DNA from: Acidobacteriota bacterium
GTDB lineage: Bacteria > Acidobacteriota > Vicinamibacteria > Vicinamibacterales > 2-12-FULL-66-21
Assembly: GCA_013362195.1 (NCBI GenBank)
Contig: JABFWM010000312.1
Location: 1 to 15,347, forward strand
Length of the DNA: 15,347 bases
Direction of reading: 5' to 3'
Shown: positions 1-7,444 of the stretch, piece after piece
Layout: each line of letters begins with the position of its first letter
Numbering within the stretch: the stretch's first letter is position 1
Program-made: the position numbers and the translations under genes
The notes under the pieces: generated by a model
What the model was told of the DNA's origin: nothing
The model's database searches: none
What the model saw: the letters and a program-made list of their open reading frames with translations, nothing else

Positions 1-468
1 ATCGGCGCGCGAGAGTTCGGGCGGCATGCGCTGGTCGTGATACGGCAGGCTGAGGCGAAGGGCGCTGATGCCGAACCGGTTCAGCAACCGGCACAGCCCG
101 ACATGGCCCTCTGCATCGGCGTTCCACTGTGGCAGCACCACCACCGCCCTCCGTCGCCCGCGCGGCGTGTCATCGGCGAAGTAGCGGGCGACGACGGTGT
201 TGTTGGAAGGATGCGGCGTCCGGATCGCGCTCGTGAAGGTGAGTCGATCGCCGTGGAGCGCGTAGTCGTGCGCCGGCCTGACGGCATAGAACGGCGCGCT
301 CTCCGCCACCGTGCGTTCACCCCAGTCCTGCAGGGTCTCGCGCGGGTCGCCGTGTGCGACGTGCTGATCCGCGAGCCACTCGACGCCCCACTCGAACGGA
401 CGGACCGTGCGATTGGTGGCCGACGAGGCGAGCTTCCGCTCCCAGCGGTGAAATGCGCGCGAGATCAC
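1..468 (-). CDS. Alpha/beta-hydrolase-like protein (partial, C-terminus outside window)
   Basis: The reading frame starts at a GTG (466-468), three bases after the rhodanese stop, and stays open for 156 codons to the window edge, so only the N-terminal part is visible. It reads as MISRAFHRWERKLAS followed by a W/H-rich region and then RRAVVVLPQWNADAEGH (a beta strand followed by an oxyanion-type loop) and LCRLLNRFGISALRLSLPYHDQR. The strand-loop pattern resembles the start of an alpha/beta-hydrolase fold of the ABHD18-like type common in Acidobacteriota. The nucleophile elbow (GxSxG) would lie beyond the edge, so the enzyme class is unproven. Close spacing behind the rhodanese suggests cotranscription. 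An ATG-initiated start is not available near the front; the GTG is chosen because it follows the stop directly and keeps the conserved-looking N-terminus. Confidence 0.7.
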   Translation of the reverse strand, partial: MISRAFHRWERKLASSATNRTVRPFEWGVEWLADQHVAHGDPRETLQDWGERTVAESAPFYAVRPAHDYALHGDRLTFTSAIRTPHPSNNTVVARYFADDTPRGRRRAVVVLPQWNADAEGHVGLCRLLNRFGISALRLSLPYHDQRMPPELSRAD

Positions 469-471
469 CGC

Positions 472-900
472 TCAGCGTCTCGCGCTGGCGTTGGCGTGAA
501 GCGTCTCGTAGGCGCGCGACGCGTCGCTGGTCGCTTCCACGGGCAGGCCTGCCTGGACCCAGCCGGTGTCGCCCGTCTGCGATCCGCCGAAGCCGCCGAG
601 GACGTTCGAGACGTGCGGATACCCTGCCGACGCGAGCAGCTCCGCCGCCTGCACCGACCGCAGGCCGATCTGACAGCCGACGAGCAGCCGGGCATCGGTC
701 GGGAAGTTGGCTTTGACCACCGCGACGAAATCGGGATTGGGACGCATCTGGCGCGTCGCGGGGTCGAGGTGCAGGAGCGGCACGTTGTAGGCGCCCGCCG
801 GGTGCGCCCGCTCGAACTCGGGAACCGACCTGACGTCGAGGTAAACCGCCCCGGCGTCCTGCTGCTGACGCGCCTGTCGAACGCTGACGTGTGTGACCAT
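472..900 (-). CDS. Rhodanese-like domain protein
   Basis: This 142-aa single-domain rhodanese probably moves sulfane sulfur through a persulfide on its active-site cysteine. Visible signatures are YLDVRSVPEFERAHPAGA (residues 20-37, the CH2A-type region) and the active-site loop CQIGLRS, with Cys76 as the likely persulfide carrier and the CxxGxRS pattern of catalytically competent domains. A GG-rich segment follows at 102-106, close to the usual C-terminal rhodanese motif. No signal peptide is visible, so it is probably cytoplasmic. The ATG at 898-900 has a GGAAAG element a few bases upstream. An AT-rich island at 958-967 could hold a -10 (TAATGT on this strand), giving a leader of about 50 nt. 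The hydrolase-like gene begins three bases after its stop. Confidence 0.9.
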   Translation of the reverse strand: MVTHVSVRQARQQQDAGAVYLDVRSVPEFERAHPAGAYNVPLLHLDPATRQMRPNPDFVAVVKANFPTDARLLVGCQIGLRSVQAAELLASAGYPHVSNVLGGFGGSQTGDTGWVQAGLPVEATSDASRAYETLHANASARR

Positions 901-970
901 GGCTTTCCGACGATCTTTCCACGAATGGCGGGGGAAATCGAGCGGCGCGGCTGTTGCACATTATTCTGCC

Positions 971-1135
971 ATGATCGAACAGCCCCCTGAACCAGACGTG
1001 CCGAAGGCGCCCGATGTCGTCAACGTTCCCGCCGACGTGAACCGGCCGATACCGCCGGGCCAACCGCACGGCGACGATCGGCCCGACATTCATCCGACGC
1101 CGCCGCCGACCGACCCGGCGCCGCCGGTGATCTGA
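971..1135 (+). CDS. Proline/aspartate-rich small protein (doubtful)
   Basis: This 54-aa frame begins MIEQPPEPDVPKAPDVV and ends in HPTPPPTDPAPPVI. It is about one third proline and has no recognisable domain, signal peptide or membrane segment. It is the only plausible gene in the gap between two minus-strand genes, and its last 46 bases overlap the amidase 3' end in convergent orientation. A TATTCT hexamer sits three bases before the ATG and no Shine-Dalgarno is seen. High GC alone can create proline-rich frames, and the frame also overlaps a probable terminator hairpin for the amidase. I consider it roughly as likely to be spurious as real. Confidence 0.35.
   Translation: MIEQPPEPDVPKAPDVVNVPADVNRPIPPGQPHGDDRPDIHPTPPPTDPAPPVI
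1044..1083 (-). terminator. Two-part hairpin after the amidase gene
   Basis: The outer arms GGCCGAT (1044-1050) and ATCGGCC (1077-1083) pair perfectly, and the inner arms CGCCG (1053-1057) and CGGCG (1069-1073) pair around an 11-base loop. The structure starts seven bases after the amidase stop on the minus strand. There is no U-tract, so it may act as a Rho-type stop or a 3' stabiliser rather than a classical intrinsic terminator. It also lies inside the doubtful proline-rich frame. Confidence 0.4.
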
Positions 1136-2466
1136 CGCGCGACCGCGGCGGCGACGGCGAGCAGTCGTTCCGTTCCGCCGCGGTGGCCGACGAGCTGCAG
1201 CGAGCGCGGCAGCCCGTCGCGGCCGGCGCCGCACGGGATGGCAATCGCCGGGTGCCCGGTGACGTTGAACAGTTGTGTCAGGCGCAGCATGATCGCGCGC
1301 ACCGGCTCTTGAACGCCCTCCACCGCGACCGACGCTTCGCCAATCGGTGGCGCCGCGATCGCGAGCGTCGGCAGCAGCAGCGCATCCACGCCTTCGAGCG
1401 CGCGATCGACGGCACGCCGCAGCGCCGCGCGCGCGTGCATCGCGCGCGCGTAGTCCTCCGCGAGAATGTAGCCCCCCATCTCCAGCCGCAGCCGCACGCC
1501 CGGTGAATAGCGATCCGGATGCGCGGCGAGCAGCGGCGCGTGGTACCACGCCGCCTCCGGAAGCACGATGTGAAGGTACACCTCCGCGGTGCGCTCGGCG
1601 TGCGCGATCGCGACGTCCTGCAGTCCGTGTCCGCCGCGGCGCAACGCCGTCAGCGCGTCGTCGAAGCGGGCGCGCACGTCGGCGTCGAGCTTGTCGAAGA
1701 AGTACGCCGTCGGCACGCCGAGCCAGACCGGCGCGTCCAGCGCGGGCGGACGATCGTCGAGCGTGACGGCGCCGTCCCGCATCCCTGTATAGAGGATGGC
1801 GGCGTCCTCGACCGTTCGCGTCATGGGGCCGACGTGATCGAGGGTGGTGCTGAGCGGGACGACGTCTTCGCACGAGATCTCGCCGAGCGTCGGCTTCAGT
1901 CCGGTGATGCCGCACGCGGCCGAGGGAATCCGAATCGACCCGCCGGTATCGGTGCCCAGCGATCCGAGGCACATGCCCTCGACGACGGCGACCGCCGCGC
2001 CGCCGCTCGATCCGCCCGGAGAGCGCGCCGGATCGAGGGGGTGCCGCACGGCGCCGAACGCGGTCTCGTCGCTGGTCGTGCCGAACGCGAACTCGTGGAG
2101 GTTCGTCTTGCCGACGATGATCGCGCCGGCCCGTCGGAGGTTCGCGACGACGTGGGCGTCGTAGGTCGCGTGTCGCGGTGGCACCGCCGATCCAGAGGTC
2201 GTTGCGGTGCCCGCGACGTCGACGAGATCCTTGATGGAGATCGGAATCCCGTGCAGCGGGCCGCGATACGCGTTGCGCGCGATCTCCGCCTCCGCGCGCG
2301 CGGCTTCCGCCATCGCCTCCTTCTCGCGGACGCTGATGAAGGCGCGCAGCGCGTCGTTGCGTGCGGCGATGCGATCGAGACACGCGCGCGTCAGTTCCAC
2401 CGGCGACAGCTCGCGGCGCTCGATCAGGCCGGCGGCGTCAGCGAGGCTGCTGGGAATCGTCGTCAT
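1090..2466 (-). CDS. Amidase signature family enzyme
   Basis: This 458-aa enzyme hydrolyses an amide bond using the Ser-cisSer-Lys triad. All three residues are visible: Lys79 in GIPISIKDL, the cis-Ser153 in SPGGSSGG, and the nucleophile Ser177 in GTDTGGSIRIPSA; the 24-residue step between the two serines matches the family (as in FAAH). Length and motifs resemble GatA and other amidases, but no gatB or gatC lies nearby, so I do not call it the tRNA amidotransferase subunit. The substrate is unknown. No signal peptide is evident. The start ATG (2464-2466) lies inside the 3' end of the upstream 63-aa gene, with a 29-bp overlap and no good Shine-Dalgarno, so translation is probably coupled. Confidence 0.93.
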   Translation of the reverse strand: MTTIPSSLADAAGLIERRELSPVELTRACLDRIAARNDALRAFISVREKEAMAEAARAEAEIARNAYRGPLHGIPISIKDLVDVAGTATTSGSAVPPRHATYDAHVVANLRRAGAIIVGKTNLHEFAFGTTSDETAFGAVRHPLDPARSPGGSSGGAAVAVVEGMCLGSLGTDTGGSIRIPSAACGITGLKPTLGEISCEDVVPLSTTLDHVGPMTRTVEDAAILYTGMRDGAVTLDDRPPALDAPVWLGVPTAYFFDKLDADVRARFDDALTALRRGGHGLQDVAIAHAERTAEVYLHIVLPEAAWYHAPLLAAHPDRYSPGVRLRLEMGGYILAEDYARAMHARAALRRAVDRALEGVDALLLPTLAIAAPPIGEASVAVEGVQEPVRAIMLRLTQLFNVTGHPAIAIPCGAGRDGLPRSLQLVGHRGGTERLLAVAAAVARQITGGAGSVGGGVG

Positions 2467-2629
2467 CGTCGTCGGGCGCGGGAGTCAGGGCAGGATGGCG
2501 GAACGCCGCGTCGGCATCCCGCAGCGCCTGCGTCGATCGCGCGAGCGCTTCGAGCAGCGGCTTCAGCTCGGGCATGCCGCGGCCCTCGGCGTCGGCGGAT
2601 GCACGAGCGAGCCAGTCGCGAACGTTCAT
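2438..2629 (-). CDS. Small acidic-tail protein upstream of amidase, unknown function
   Basis: This 63-aa protein starts MNVRDWLARASADAEGRG, is predicted mostly helical (LKPLLEALARSTQALRDADAAF at 23-44, not written in full as a motif claim), and ends with six aspartates followed by SQQPR. I do not recognise a family, although the pattern of a short helical protein directly ahead of an amidase looks familiar from related genomes. Its ATG comes one base after the stop of the upstream barrel gene, and its last 29 bases overlap the amidase start. Both junctions argue for a real coupled gene. A role as a partner or chaperone for the amidase is only a guess. Confidence 0.65.
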   Translation of the reverse strand: MNVRDWLARASADAEGRGMPELKPLLEALARSTQALRDADAAFRHPALTPAPDDDDDDSQQPR

Positions 2630-2630
2630 A

Positions 2631-3317
2631 TCAGAACGAGAGCGTACCGCGGAGGCTGATCGGGATGGTGTTGATCCGGTGCGGCACCGGCGCCTCGAAC
2701 CGGTTGACCGCGAACTTGATCGAGACGTCGACGCCGAACGGTCCGCTCGTCAATCCGCCGCCGCCCTCGAGGAAGTAGCGCGACCCATCCATCTGATCGG
2801 TCTGTGCGCGTCCGATGCCGCCGATCAGGAAGGTGTGGCTGCCGAGGCCCCAGCCAGCGGAGCGATCGCTCACCTCGATGCCGATGCCGGCGTCGAGCGC
2901 GCGGCCGCCGGTCAGCGCGTAGACCGGCAGCGGCGCCGGTCCGGTGAAGGCGAGCCGGATGTCCGGCAGGCGTTCGATGCTGCCGCGCAGCGCGAGGGTC
3001 GCGCCGCTGCTCGAGCCGAACGGATACACGGTGACGCCGACGCCGCTGGTGCGGTGCACGAACTCCTGGACGGTGACGAGCGTGCGCTCGTCGGTCGTTC
3101 GATATTGAAAGGCTTCGAGGTGCGCTTCACGCACTGGGGTCCCGAGGAGATCCTCGAGCGGATGCGACGCGAACGACAGCGTGTGGGTGTACGGCCAGTC
3201 GTAGGCGATCGTGATGAAGTGGCGCCGCGCCTTCGCCGGCTCGTACGCCGGGCGCCGGGCGGACACGGGAACCATCGACGCGATGAGCCACGCTGCCGCC
3301 ACCGTTTGAATCAGCAT
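2631..3317 (-). CDS. Exported beta-barrel-like protein
   Basis: This 228-aa protein begins with a short signal peptide (MLIQTVAAAWLIASMVPVSA, cleavage likely after residue 20). The mature part is made of alternating hydrophobic and polar strands separated by glycine-rich turns and ends in GTLSF. A terminal phenylalanine after alternating residues is the usual recognition signal of outer-membrane barrels. I cannot name the family; it could be a small porin-like or lipid-modifying barrel. The ATG follows a GAAAGG with no spacer, which is poor for an SD. A TATCCT hexamer (3325-3330) lies seven bases upstream and may be a -10, giving a nearly leaderless mRNA. The gene heads a three-gene unit with the 63-aa protein and the amidase. 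Confidence 0.75.
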   Translation of the reverse strand: MLIQTVAAAWLIASMVPVSARRPAYEPAKARRHFITIAYDWPYTHTLSFASHPLEDLLGTPVREAHLEAFQYRTTDERTLVTVQEFVHRTSGVGVTVYPFGSSSGATLALRGSIERLPDIRLAFTGPAPLPVYALTGGRALDAGIGIEVSDRSAGWGLGSHTFLIGGIGRAQTDQMDGSRYFLEGGGGLTSGPFGVDVSIKFAVNRFEAPVPHRINTIPISLRGTLSF

Positions 3318-3340
3318 CCTTTCAAGGATAACGTAACCGT
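3318..3340. promoter_or_regulatory. 23-bp divergent spacer with palindrome and two -10-like hexamers
   Basis: The spacer separates the barrel gene (minus) from the dehydrogenase (plus). ATCCTT and AAGGAT form a palindrome with a two-base centre, beginning in the barrel start codon. Reading left, TATCCT (3325-3330) is seven bases from the barrel ATG. Reading right, TAACGT (3329-3334) is six bases from the dehydrogenase GTG. Both fit TAnnnT. The AAGGA at 3324-3328 is 12 bases from the GTG, a long SD spacing. Any -35 elements must lie inside the opposite gene. Confidence 0.45.
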
Positions 3341-4444
3341 GTGAGTGACCGCATCCTCGCGGCCGTCATGACGGCGCCGCGCGCGCCGATTGACGTGCGC
3401 GAGTTCGCGCGTCCCGATCTGCCGCCGGCCTCGGCGCTGCTCCGCACCTCGTCGTCGGAGGTGTGCGGCACCGACGTGCACCTCTGGCACGGACGGCTCG
3501 CCGGCGTCCCCTATCCAATCATTCCCGGCCACGTCTCCGCCGGTGTGGTCGAGGCGAGCCGCGGCCCGCTCACCGGCATCGACGGCGCGACGATCGGTGA
3601 GGGCGATCGCGTGGTGTTCTTCGACGTGCATCGCACGTGCGGAAGCTGCCGCGCCTGTACCGTGCATCGAACGCCGACCCGGTGTCGCGCGCGCCGCGTG
3701 TACGGCATCACCGATCCGGCGTCCGAAGGCCTCTTCGGCGGGTGGGCGCAGGCGATCTATCTCGAACCGGGCGTCGCGCTCGCGCGCCTGCCCGACAACG
3801 TCTCGATGGACGATTACATCGGCGGCGGCTGCGGCCTCCTCACGGCCGTGCACATCGTCGAGCGGGCCGGGATCGACGTCGGCGACGCCGTGGTCGTCCA
3901 GGGCACCGGCGCAGTCGGGTTGAGCGCGATCGCGCTGGCGCGGCTCGCCGGCGCGGCGCTGGTCGTGGCGATCGGCGCACCGGCGGCGCGCCTCGATCTG
4001 GCGGCGCGGATGGGCGCGGACGTGGTGATCGACCTGACGGCGACGAGCGCATCCGAGCGCCTCGATCGCGTGCGCTCGCTCACGCACGGCGAGGGCGCGG
4101 ACGTCGTGGTCGAGGCCGCCGGTTCCGCCGAGGCCATCGCCGAAGGCCTGGATCTCGCGCGCGACGGCGGGCGCTACGTGATCGCGGGCCATTACACCGA
4201 CGCCGGCGCCAGCACCATCAACGCGCACCGGCAGATCAACCGCAAGCACCTCGACGTGCGCGGCTGCTGGGGCAGTGAGGCGCGCCATTTTCTGCGCGCG
4301 CTCGCGATCCTCGAACGCCACGCGGCGTCGATTCCGTGGCGCGAGATCGGCGCGCGCCGCTACGGGCTGCACCAGCTGGATGCGGCGCTGGCCGACGCCG
4401 AAGCGATGCGCATTCCAAAGGCACTCGTCGACCCATGGGCGTGA
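3341..4444 (+). CDS. Zinc-dependent alcohol dehydrogenase (MDR superfamily)
   Basis: This 367-aa medium-chain dehydrogenase oxidises an alcohol or polyol with NAD(P). The N-terminal GroES-like half shows catalytic-zinc ligands Cys42 (VCGTD), His64 (PGHV) and probably Cys164 (GGGCG). A structural zinc site is formed by Cys100, Cys103, Cys106 and Cys115. The nucleotide-binding half has GTGAVGLSAIALARLAG (188-204). The glutamate that normally follows the zinc histidine (GHE) is valine here. The substrate cannot be deduced; the overall look is nearest to the threonine/sorbitol/hydroxycamphor dehydrogenase group. It starts at GTG 3341 next to a -10-like TAACGT. Its 3' end overlaps the pyruvate kinase start, so the two are an operon. 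Confidence 0.92.
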   Translation: MSDRILAAVMTAPRAPIDVREFARPDLPPASALLRTSSSEVCGTDVHLWHGRLAGVPYPIIPGHVSAGVVEASRGPLTGIDGATIGEGDRVVFFDVHRTCGSCRACTVHRTPTRCRARRVYGITDPASEGLFGGWAQAIYLEPGVALARLPDNVSMDDYIGGGCGLLTAVHIVERAGIDVGDAVVVQGTGAVGLSAIALARLAGAALVVAIGAPAARLDLAARMGADVVIDLTATSASERLDRVRSLTHGEGADVVVEAAGSAEAIAEGLDLARDGGRYVIAGHYTDAGASTINAHRQINRKHLDVRGCWGSEARHFLRALAILERHAASIPWREIGARRYGLHQLDAALADAEAMRIPKALVDPWA

Positions 4445-5874
4445 GCCGTCACACCAAAATCATTGCGACGCTCGGACCGGCCAGCACCGATCCCGCCACC
4501 CTCGACGCCTTGATTGCCGCGGGCGTCGATGTGTTCCGGCTGAACTTCTCACACGGCACCCACGACTCGCACGCCGAGGTGTTTCGCCGCGTGCGCGAGG
4601 CGGCGGCGCGCGCACGGCGGCACATCGCGATCCTGCAGGACCTCAGCGGCCCCAAGATCCGCACCAGCCGGCTGCGCGGCGGCCAGCCCCTGACGCTTCG
4701 TCAGGGGGACACGCTGCGCCTCGCGAGCGGCGAAGGCGAGGGGACCGACGGGCGCGTGTTCGTCCCCTACGCGCCGCTCATCTCGTCGGCCCGGGCCGGC
4801 GATCGGCTGCTGCTGGACGACGGACGCATCGAGCTGCGCGTGATCGATTGCCAGCCCGGCGAGCTGATCACGACGGTGATGAATGGCGGCACGCTCGCGG
4901 AGCACAAAGGCATCAATGCGCCCGGCGTGAACCTGCCGTCGAACGCCGTGACCGAAAAAGACGAAGTCGACCTGCGCTTCGGCCTCGACCTCGGCGTCGA
5001 TCTGGTGGCGCTCAGTTTCGTGCAGACGCCTGATGACGTGCGGCGGGCCCGGGCGATTGCGGCGAGCGCCGGACGCGACGTGCCGCTGATTGCGAAGATC
5101 GAGCGTCCGCAGGCGCTCGAGAACCTCGCCGCGATCGCGAACGCGGCGGACGGGTTGATGGTCGCGCGCGGCGATCTCGGCCTCGAGTGTCCGCTGGAGG
5201 AAGTGCCGCGCGTGCAGAAATCGATCGTGCGCGCGGCGCGCTCGCTCGGCCGCCCCGTGATCGTCGCGACGCAGGTGCTCGAGTCGATGTGCAGCGAGCC
5301 GCGGCCGACCCGGGCGGAAGTCAGCGATGCCGCGAACGCGGTCGATCAGGGCGTCGACGCGATCATGCTCGCCGGCGAGACGGCGGTCGGCGCCTATCCG
5401 GTGCGCGCGGTCGAGACGCTGGTGTCGGTGATCTGCGATGCGGAAACGCTGCCCCCGGATCCGTTCGCGCTGCCCGACGTCGAGCTGACGCACGCGCCGC
5501 ACGGCCGCGCGATGTGCGAGGCGGCGGTCACCCTCGCCACCACCGGCAAGGCCGCCGCGATCATCGCGGTGACGCAGCAGGGCCGCACCGCGCGCATGCT
5601 GTCCACGCTCCGGCCGCGCGCGCTGATCTTCGCGGTCACGCCCACCGACCTGGTGGCGCGGCGGTTGACGGTCCACTGGGGCGTGACGCCGGTGGTCTCA
5701 TCGTTGCGCCGGGTGGCGGATCTGCCAGCGGCGCTGCGAGAGGCGACGCAGCTGCCCGACGAGGCGCCGGTCGTCTTCGTCAACGTCAACCCGGACCTCG
5801 CGCGGGAGGGATCGAACTTCGTCCGCGTGCAGCAGCTCGGGGCTACGCGTGCTGCTGCTCCAGATACTGCTTGA
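4435..5874 (+). CDS. pyk: Pyruvate kinase
   Basis: This 479-aa enzyme converts phosphoenolpyruvate and ADP to pyruvate and ATP, the last step of glycolysis. Visible motifs are KIIATLGPAS (8-17), FRLNFSHG (34-41, with the phosphate-binding Arg35), LQDLSGPKIR (68-77), the catalytic-lysine segment IAKIERP (Lys221, Glu223), MVARGDLG (242-249), ATQVLESM (278-285) and PTRAEVSD (291-298). Length is normal. In the C-terminal allosteric domain, the glycine-rich loop that usually precedes the last strand is replaced by VNVNPDLAREGSN. ATG 4435 gives a 10-bp overlap with the dehydrogenase; GTG 4441 in the same frame would give a 4-bp GTGA overlap and is equally possible. The 3' end overlaps the SRPBCC gene by 32 bp, tail to tail. 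Confidence 0.97.
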   Translation: MGVSRHTKIIATLGPASTDPATLDALIAAGVDVFRLNFSHGTHDSHAEVFRRVREAAARARRHIAILQDLSGPKIRTSRLRGGQPLTLRQGDTLRLASGEGEGTDGRVFVPYAPLISSARAGDRLLLDDGRIELRVIDCQPGELITTVMNGGTLAEHKGINAPGVNLPSNAVTEKDEVDLRFGLDLGVDLVALSFVQTPDDVRRARAIAASAGRDVPLIAKIERPQALENLAAIANAADGLMVARGDLGLECPLEEVPRVQKSIVRAARSLGRPVIVATQVLESMCSEPRPTRAEVSDAANAVDQGVDAIMLAGETAVGAYPVRAVETLVSVICDAETLPPDPFALPDVELTHAPHGRAMCEAAVTLATTGKAAAIIAVTQQGRTARMLSTLRPRALIFAVTPTDLVARRLTVHWGVTPVVSSLRRVADLPAALREATQLPDEAPVVFVNVNPDLAREGSNFVRVQQLGATRAAAPDTA

Positions 5875-6310
5875 GTGCGGCAAGCGACGATCGCCATCCG
5901 CCGGCAATGACGGTGTAGTAGCGGCGCCAGCGGACGCCTTCTTCGAATCCCGACTGGCGGATGCGCAGCCGGCACGCCGGCCCGTCCATCCGGCAGCTCA
6001 CCGACAGGCCCATCGGCCCGATGGGTTCGCCCGCCGGCGGGAGCCACCAGGCATTGCCGACGAACAGCTCGCGGCCAGCCAGGTACTCCATGACCACTCC
6101 ATGAAAGATCCCGCCGAGCCGACCGAGCACCTCGTCGGCGTCGGCCGTGGGCGCCCACTCGATGGCATAGACGCCCAGCACGCGCGGCGCGGTCACGGAC
6201 CGCACGGCCTGCCACCAGATCGCCAGCGCATCGGGATCCGTGAACGCCGCCAGCACGCGTGTGGGCGCAGCGTTGATGAGCATCGAGTGGTCGAACTCGG
6301 GCGTCTGCAT
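5843..6310 (-). CDS. AHSA1/SRPBCC-domain protein
   Basis: This 155-aa protein is one helix-grip (START-like) domain: the opening FDHSMLINAAPTRVLAAFTD carries the usual small beta strand and helix, IWWQ follows at 31-34, and the family-typical end is AGGWRSSLAALKQYLEQQ (136-153). Members bind hydrophobic ligands or act as stress or toxin-related accessory proteins; no specific ligand can be read. No signal peptide. The start is ATG 6310, preceded by a TACAGT hexamer eight bases upstream and no SD. An open frame continues upstream over the iron-transporter gene, but that is a GC-driven shadow. Divergent from the iron transporter by 21 bp. Confidence 0.88.
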   Translation of the reverse strand: MQTPEFDHSMLINAAPTRVLAAFTDPDALAIWWQAVRSVTAPRVLGVYAIEWAPTADADEVLGRLGGIFHGVVMEYLAGRELFVGNAWWLPPAGEPIGPMGLSVSCRMDGPACRLRIRQSGFEEGVRWRRYYTVIAGGWRSSLAALKQYLEQQHA

Positions 6311-6331
6311 GGCTGTACACTGTACGCGAGC
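6311..6331. promoter_or_regulatory. 21-bp divergent spacer with GTACA-C-TGTAC palindrome
   Basis: The spacer between the SRPBCC gene and the iron transporter holds a perfect 5-bp inverted repeat, GTACA (6315-6319), C, TGTAC (6321-6325). The same bases provide TACACT on the plus strand (6316-6321, ten bases before ATG 6332) and TACAGT on the minus strand (6319-6324, eight bases before ATG 6310). One palindrome can thus be the -10 element of both genes, or an operator covering both. No convincing -35 is seen either way. Confidence 0.5.
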
Positions 6332-7444
6332 ATGACGGAGCGACCGCAGGCCGACGAGCGCTGGGACGAGCACTACGCCGACGAGAAAGACGCGGCGTAT
6401 CTCTATCGTGCGCTGGCGCGCGTCGAAAAGGACGCGGAGCGCCGCGACCTGTTCGAACGCCTCGCGGCCGTCGAGGATCATCACGTCACGCGCTGGGAAA
6501 CGCTCTTTGCCGAGGCCGAGCGGCGGCTGCCGCGCTACCAGACGTCGCGCCGCACGCGCCTGCTCGCGTGGGTCGCGGGGCGCTTCGGATCCTCGAGCGT
6601 GCTGCCGCTGATCCTCGCGGAAGAGGGGCGCGAGGTGCAGGCGTATCTCGGCCTGGCGCGGCAATCGACCAATCGCCAGACGCACGAAGCCGCGGTCGAC
6701 ATCGCGTCGGAATCCGCGGTGCACGCCCGCGAGCTGTCGGAGGTGATGGGGCGCGAAGGCGAGCCGTGGCACGTCGGCGGCGCCGGCGGCCTCCTCCGCA
6801 GCATCGTGTACGGGTTCAACGACGGGTTGACCGCGAACTTCGGGCTCGTCGCGGGCGTGCTCGGCGCCGACGTCGCGCCCCACGTGGTCATCATCAGCGG
6901 CCTCGCCGGTGCGCTGGCCGACGCGCTCTCGATGGGATCGAGCGGGTATCTCGCGGCCAAGAGCGAAGCGGAAGTGCAGGCGCACCAGATCGAGATGGAG
7001 CGCCACGAGATGCGGCTGATGCCGGACCTCGAGGAAGACGAGCTCGCGCTGATTTACGAAGCGAAGGGACTCTCGAAGGAGCGGGCGCGCGAGACGGCGA
7101 AAGCCATGATGCAGGATCCGGCGCGCGCGCTCGAAACGCAGGTGCGCGAGGAGCTGAACATCCACCCCGCCGAACTCGCGCCGCTCAAAGACGGCCTCGT
7201 CACGGGGTCGGCCACCGCGGTCGGCGCGATCATCCCGATCGCGCCGTTCCTGGTGATGTCGCACGCGTCCGCGATGTGGACGTCGCTCGCGATCAGCATG
7301 CTCGCGCATTTCGGGATTGGCGCGGCACGCAGCCTGTTCACCGGCCGCAGCGTCTGGGCGAGCGGCCGCGACATGTTCCTCGTCGGCTTTGGCGTCGCGG
7401 CCGTGGGCTACATCCTCGGCGAGCTGATGACGCGGTTCTTGTAG
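6332..7444 (+). CDS. Ferritin-like/VIT1 fusion, probable iron or manganese exporter
   Basis: This 370-aa protein joins a cytoplasmic ferritin-like (rubrerythrin-type) domain to a VIT1/CCC1 transporter. The N-terminal four-helix part supplies likely diiron ligands: Glu18, Glu48 with His51 (ExxH), Glu97/Glu98 and Glu127/His131. The membrane part shows the family signature FNDGLTANFGLVAGV (162-176), the second helix SGLAGALADALSMGSSGYL, a charged cytoplasmic stretch rich in Glu and His (212-237) that binds metal in VIT1 proteins, and three C-terminal hydrophobic helices ending at residue 370. The architecture is that of MbfA of alphaproteobacteria, which exports iron during stress; this assignment is by architecture. 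ATG 6332 is used; the longer open frame upstream covers the SRPBCC gene. A heptad repeat starts in its stop codon. Confidence 0.92.
   Translation: MTERPQADERWDEHYADEKDAAYLYRALARVEKDAERRDLFERLAAVEDHHVTRWETLFAEAERRLPRYQTSRRTRLLAWVAGRFGSSSVLPLILAEEGREVQAYLGLARQSTNRQTHEAAVDIASESAVHARELSEVMGREGEPWHVGGAGGLLRSIVYGFNDGLTANFGLVAGVLGADVAPHVVIISGLAGALADALSMGSSGYLAAKSEAEVQAHQIEMERHEMRLMPDLEEDELALIYEAKGLSKERARETAKAMMQDPARALETQVREELNIHPAELAPLKDGLVTGSATAVGAIIPIAPFLVMSHASAMWTSLAISMLAHFGIGAARSLFTGRSVWASGRDMFLVGFGVAAVGYILGELMTRFL

Noticed and set aside
317..2383. A 688-codon open frame on the minus strand across the amidase, rhodanese and the gap
   Set aside because: It is extremely Arg-rich, matches no family, and lies over the amidase and rhodanese, which have complete catalytic motifs in another frame. 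It is a GC-driven shadow.
1090..2466. GatA subunit of the tRNA amidotransferase
   Set aside because: The catalytic triad is shared by the whole amidase family, and no gatB or gatC lies nearby, so the specific name is not supported.
6311..7309. Upstream extension of the SRPBCC open frame over the iron transporter
   Set aside because: The extension is His/Arg-rich low-complexity translation antisense to a well-conserved transporter; the SRPBCC domain starts at 6310 with its own hexamer.
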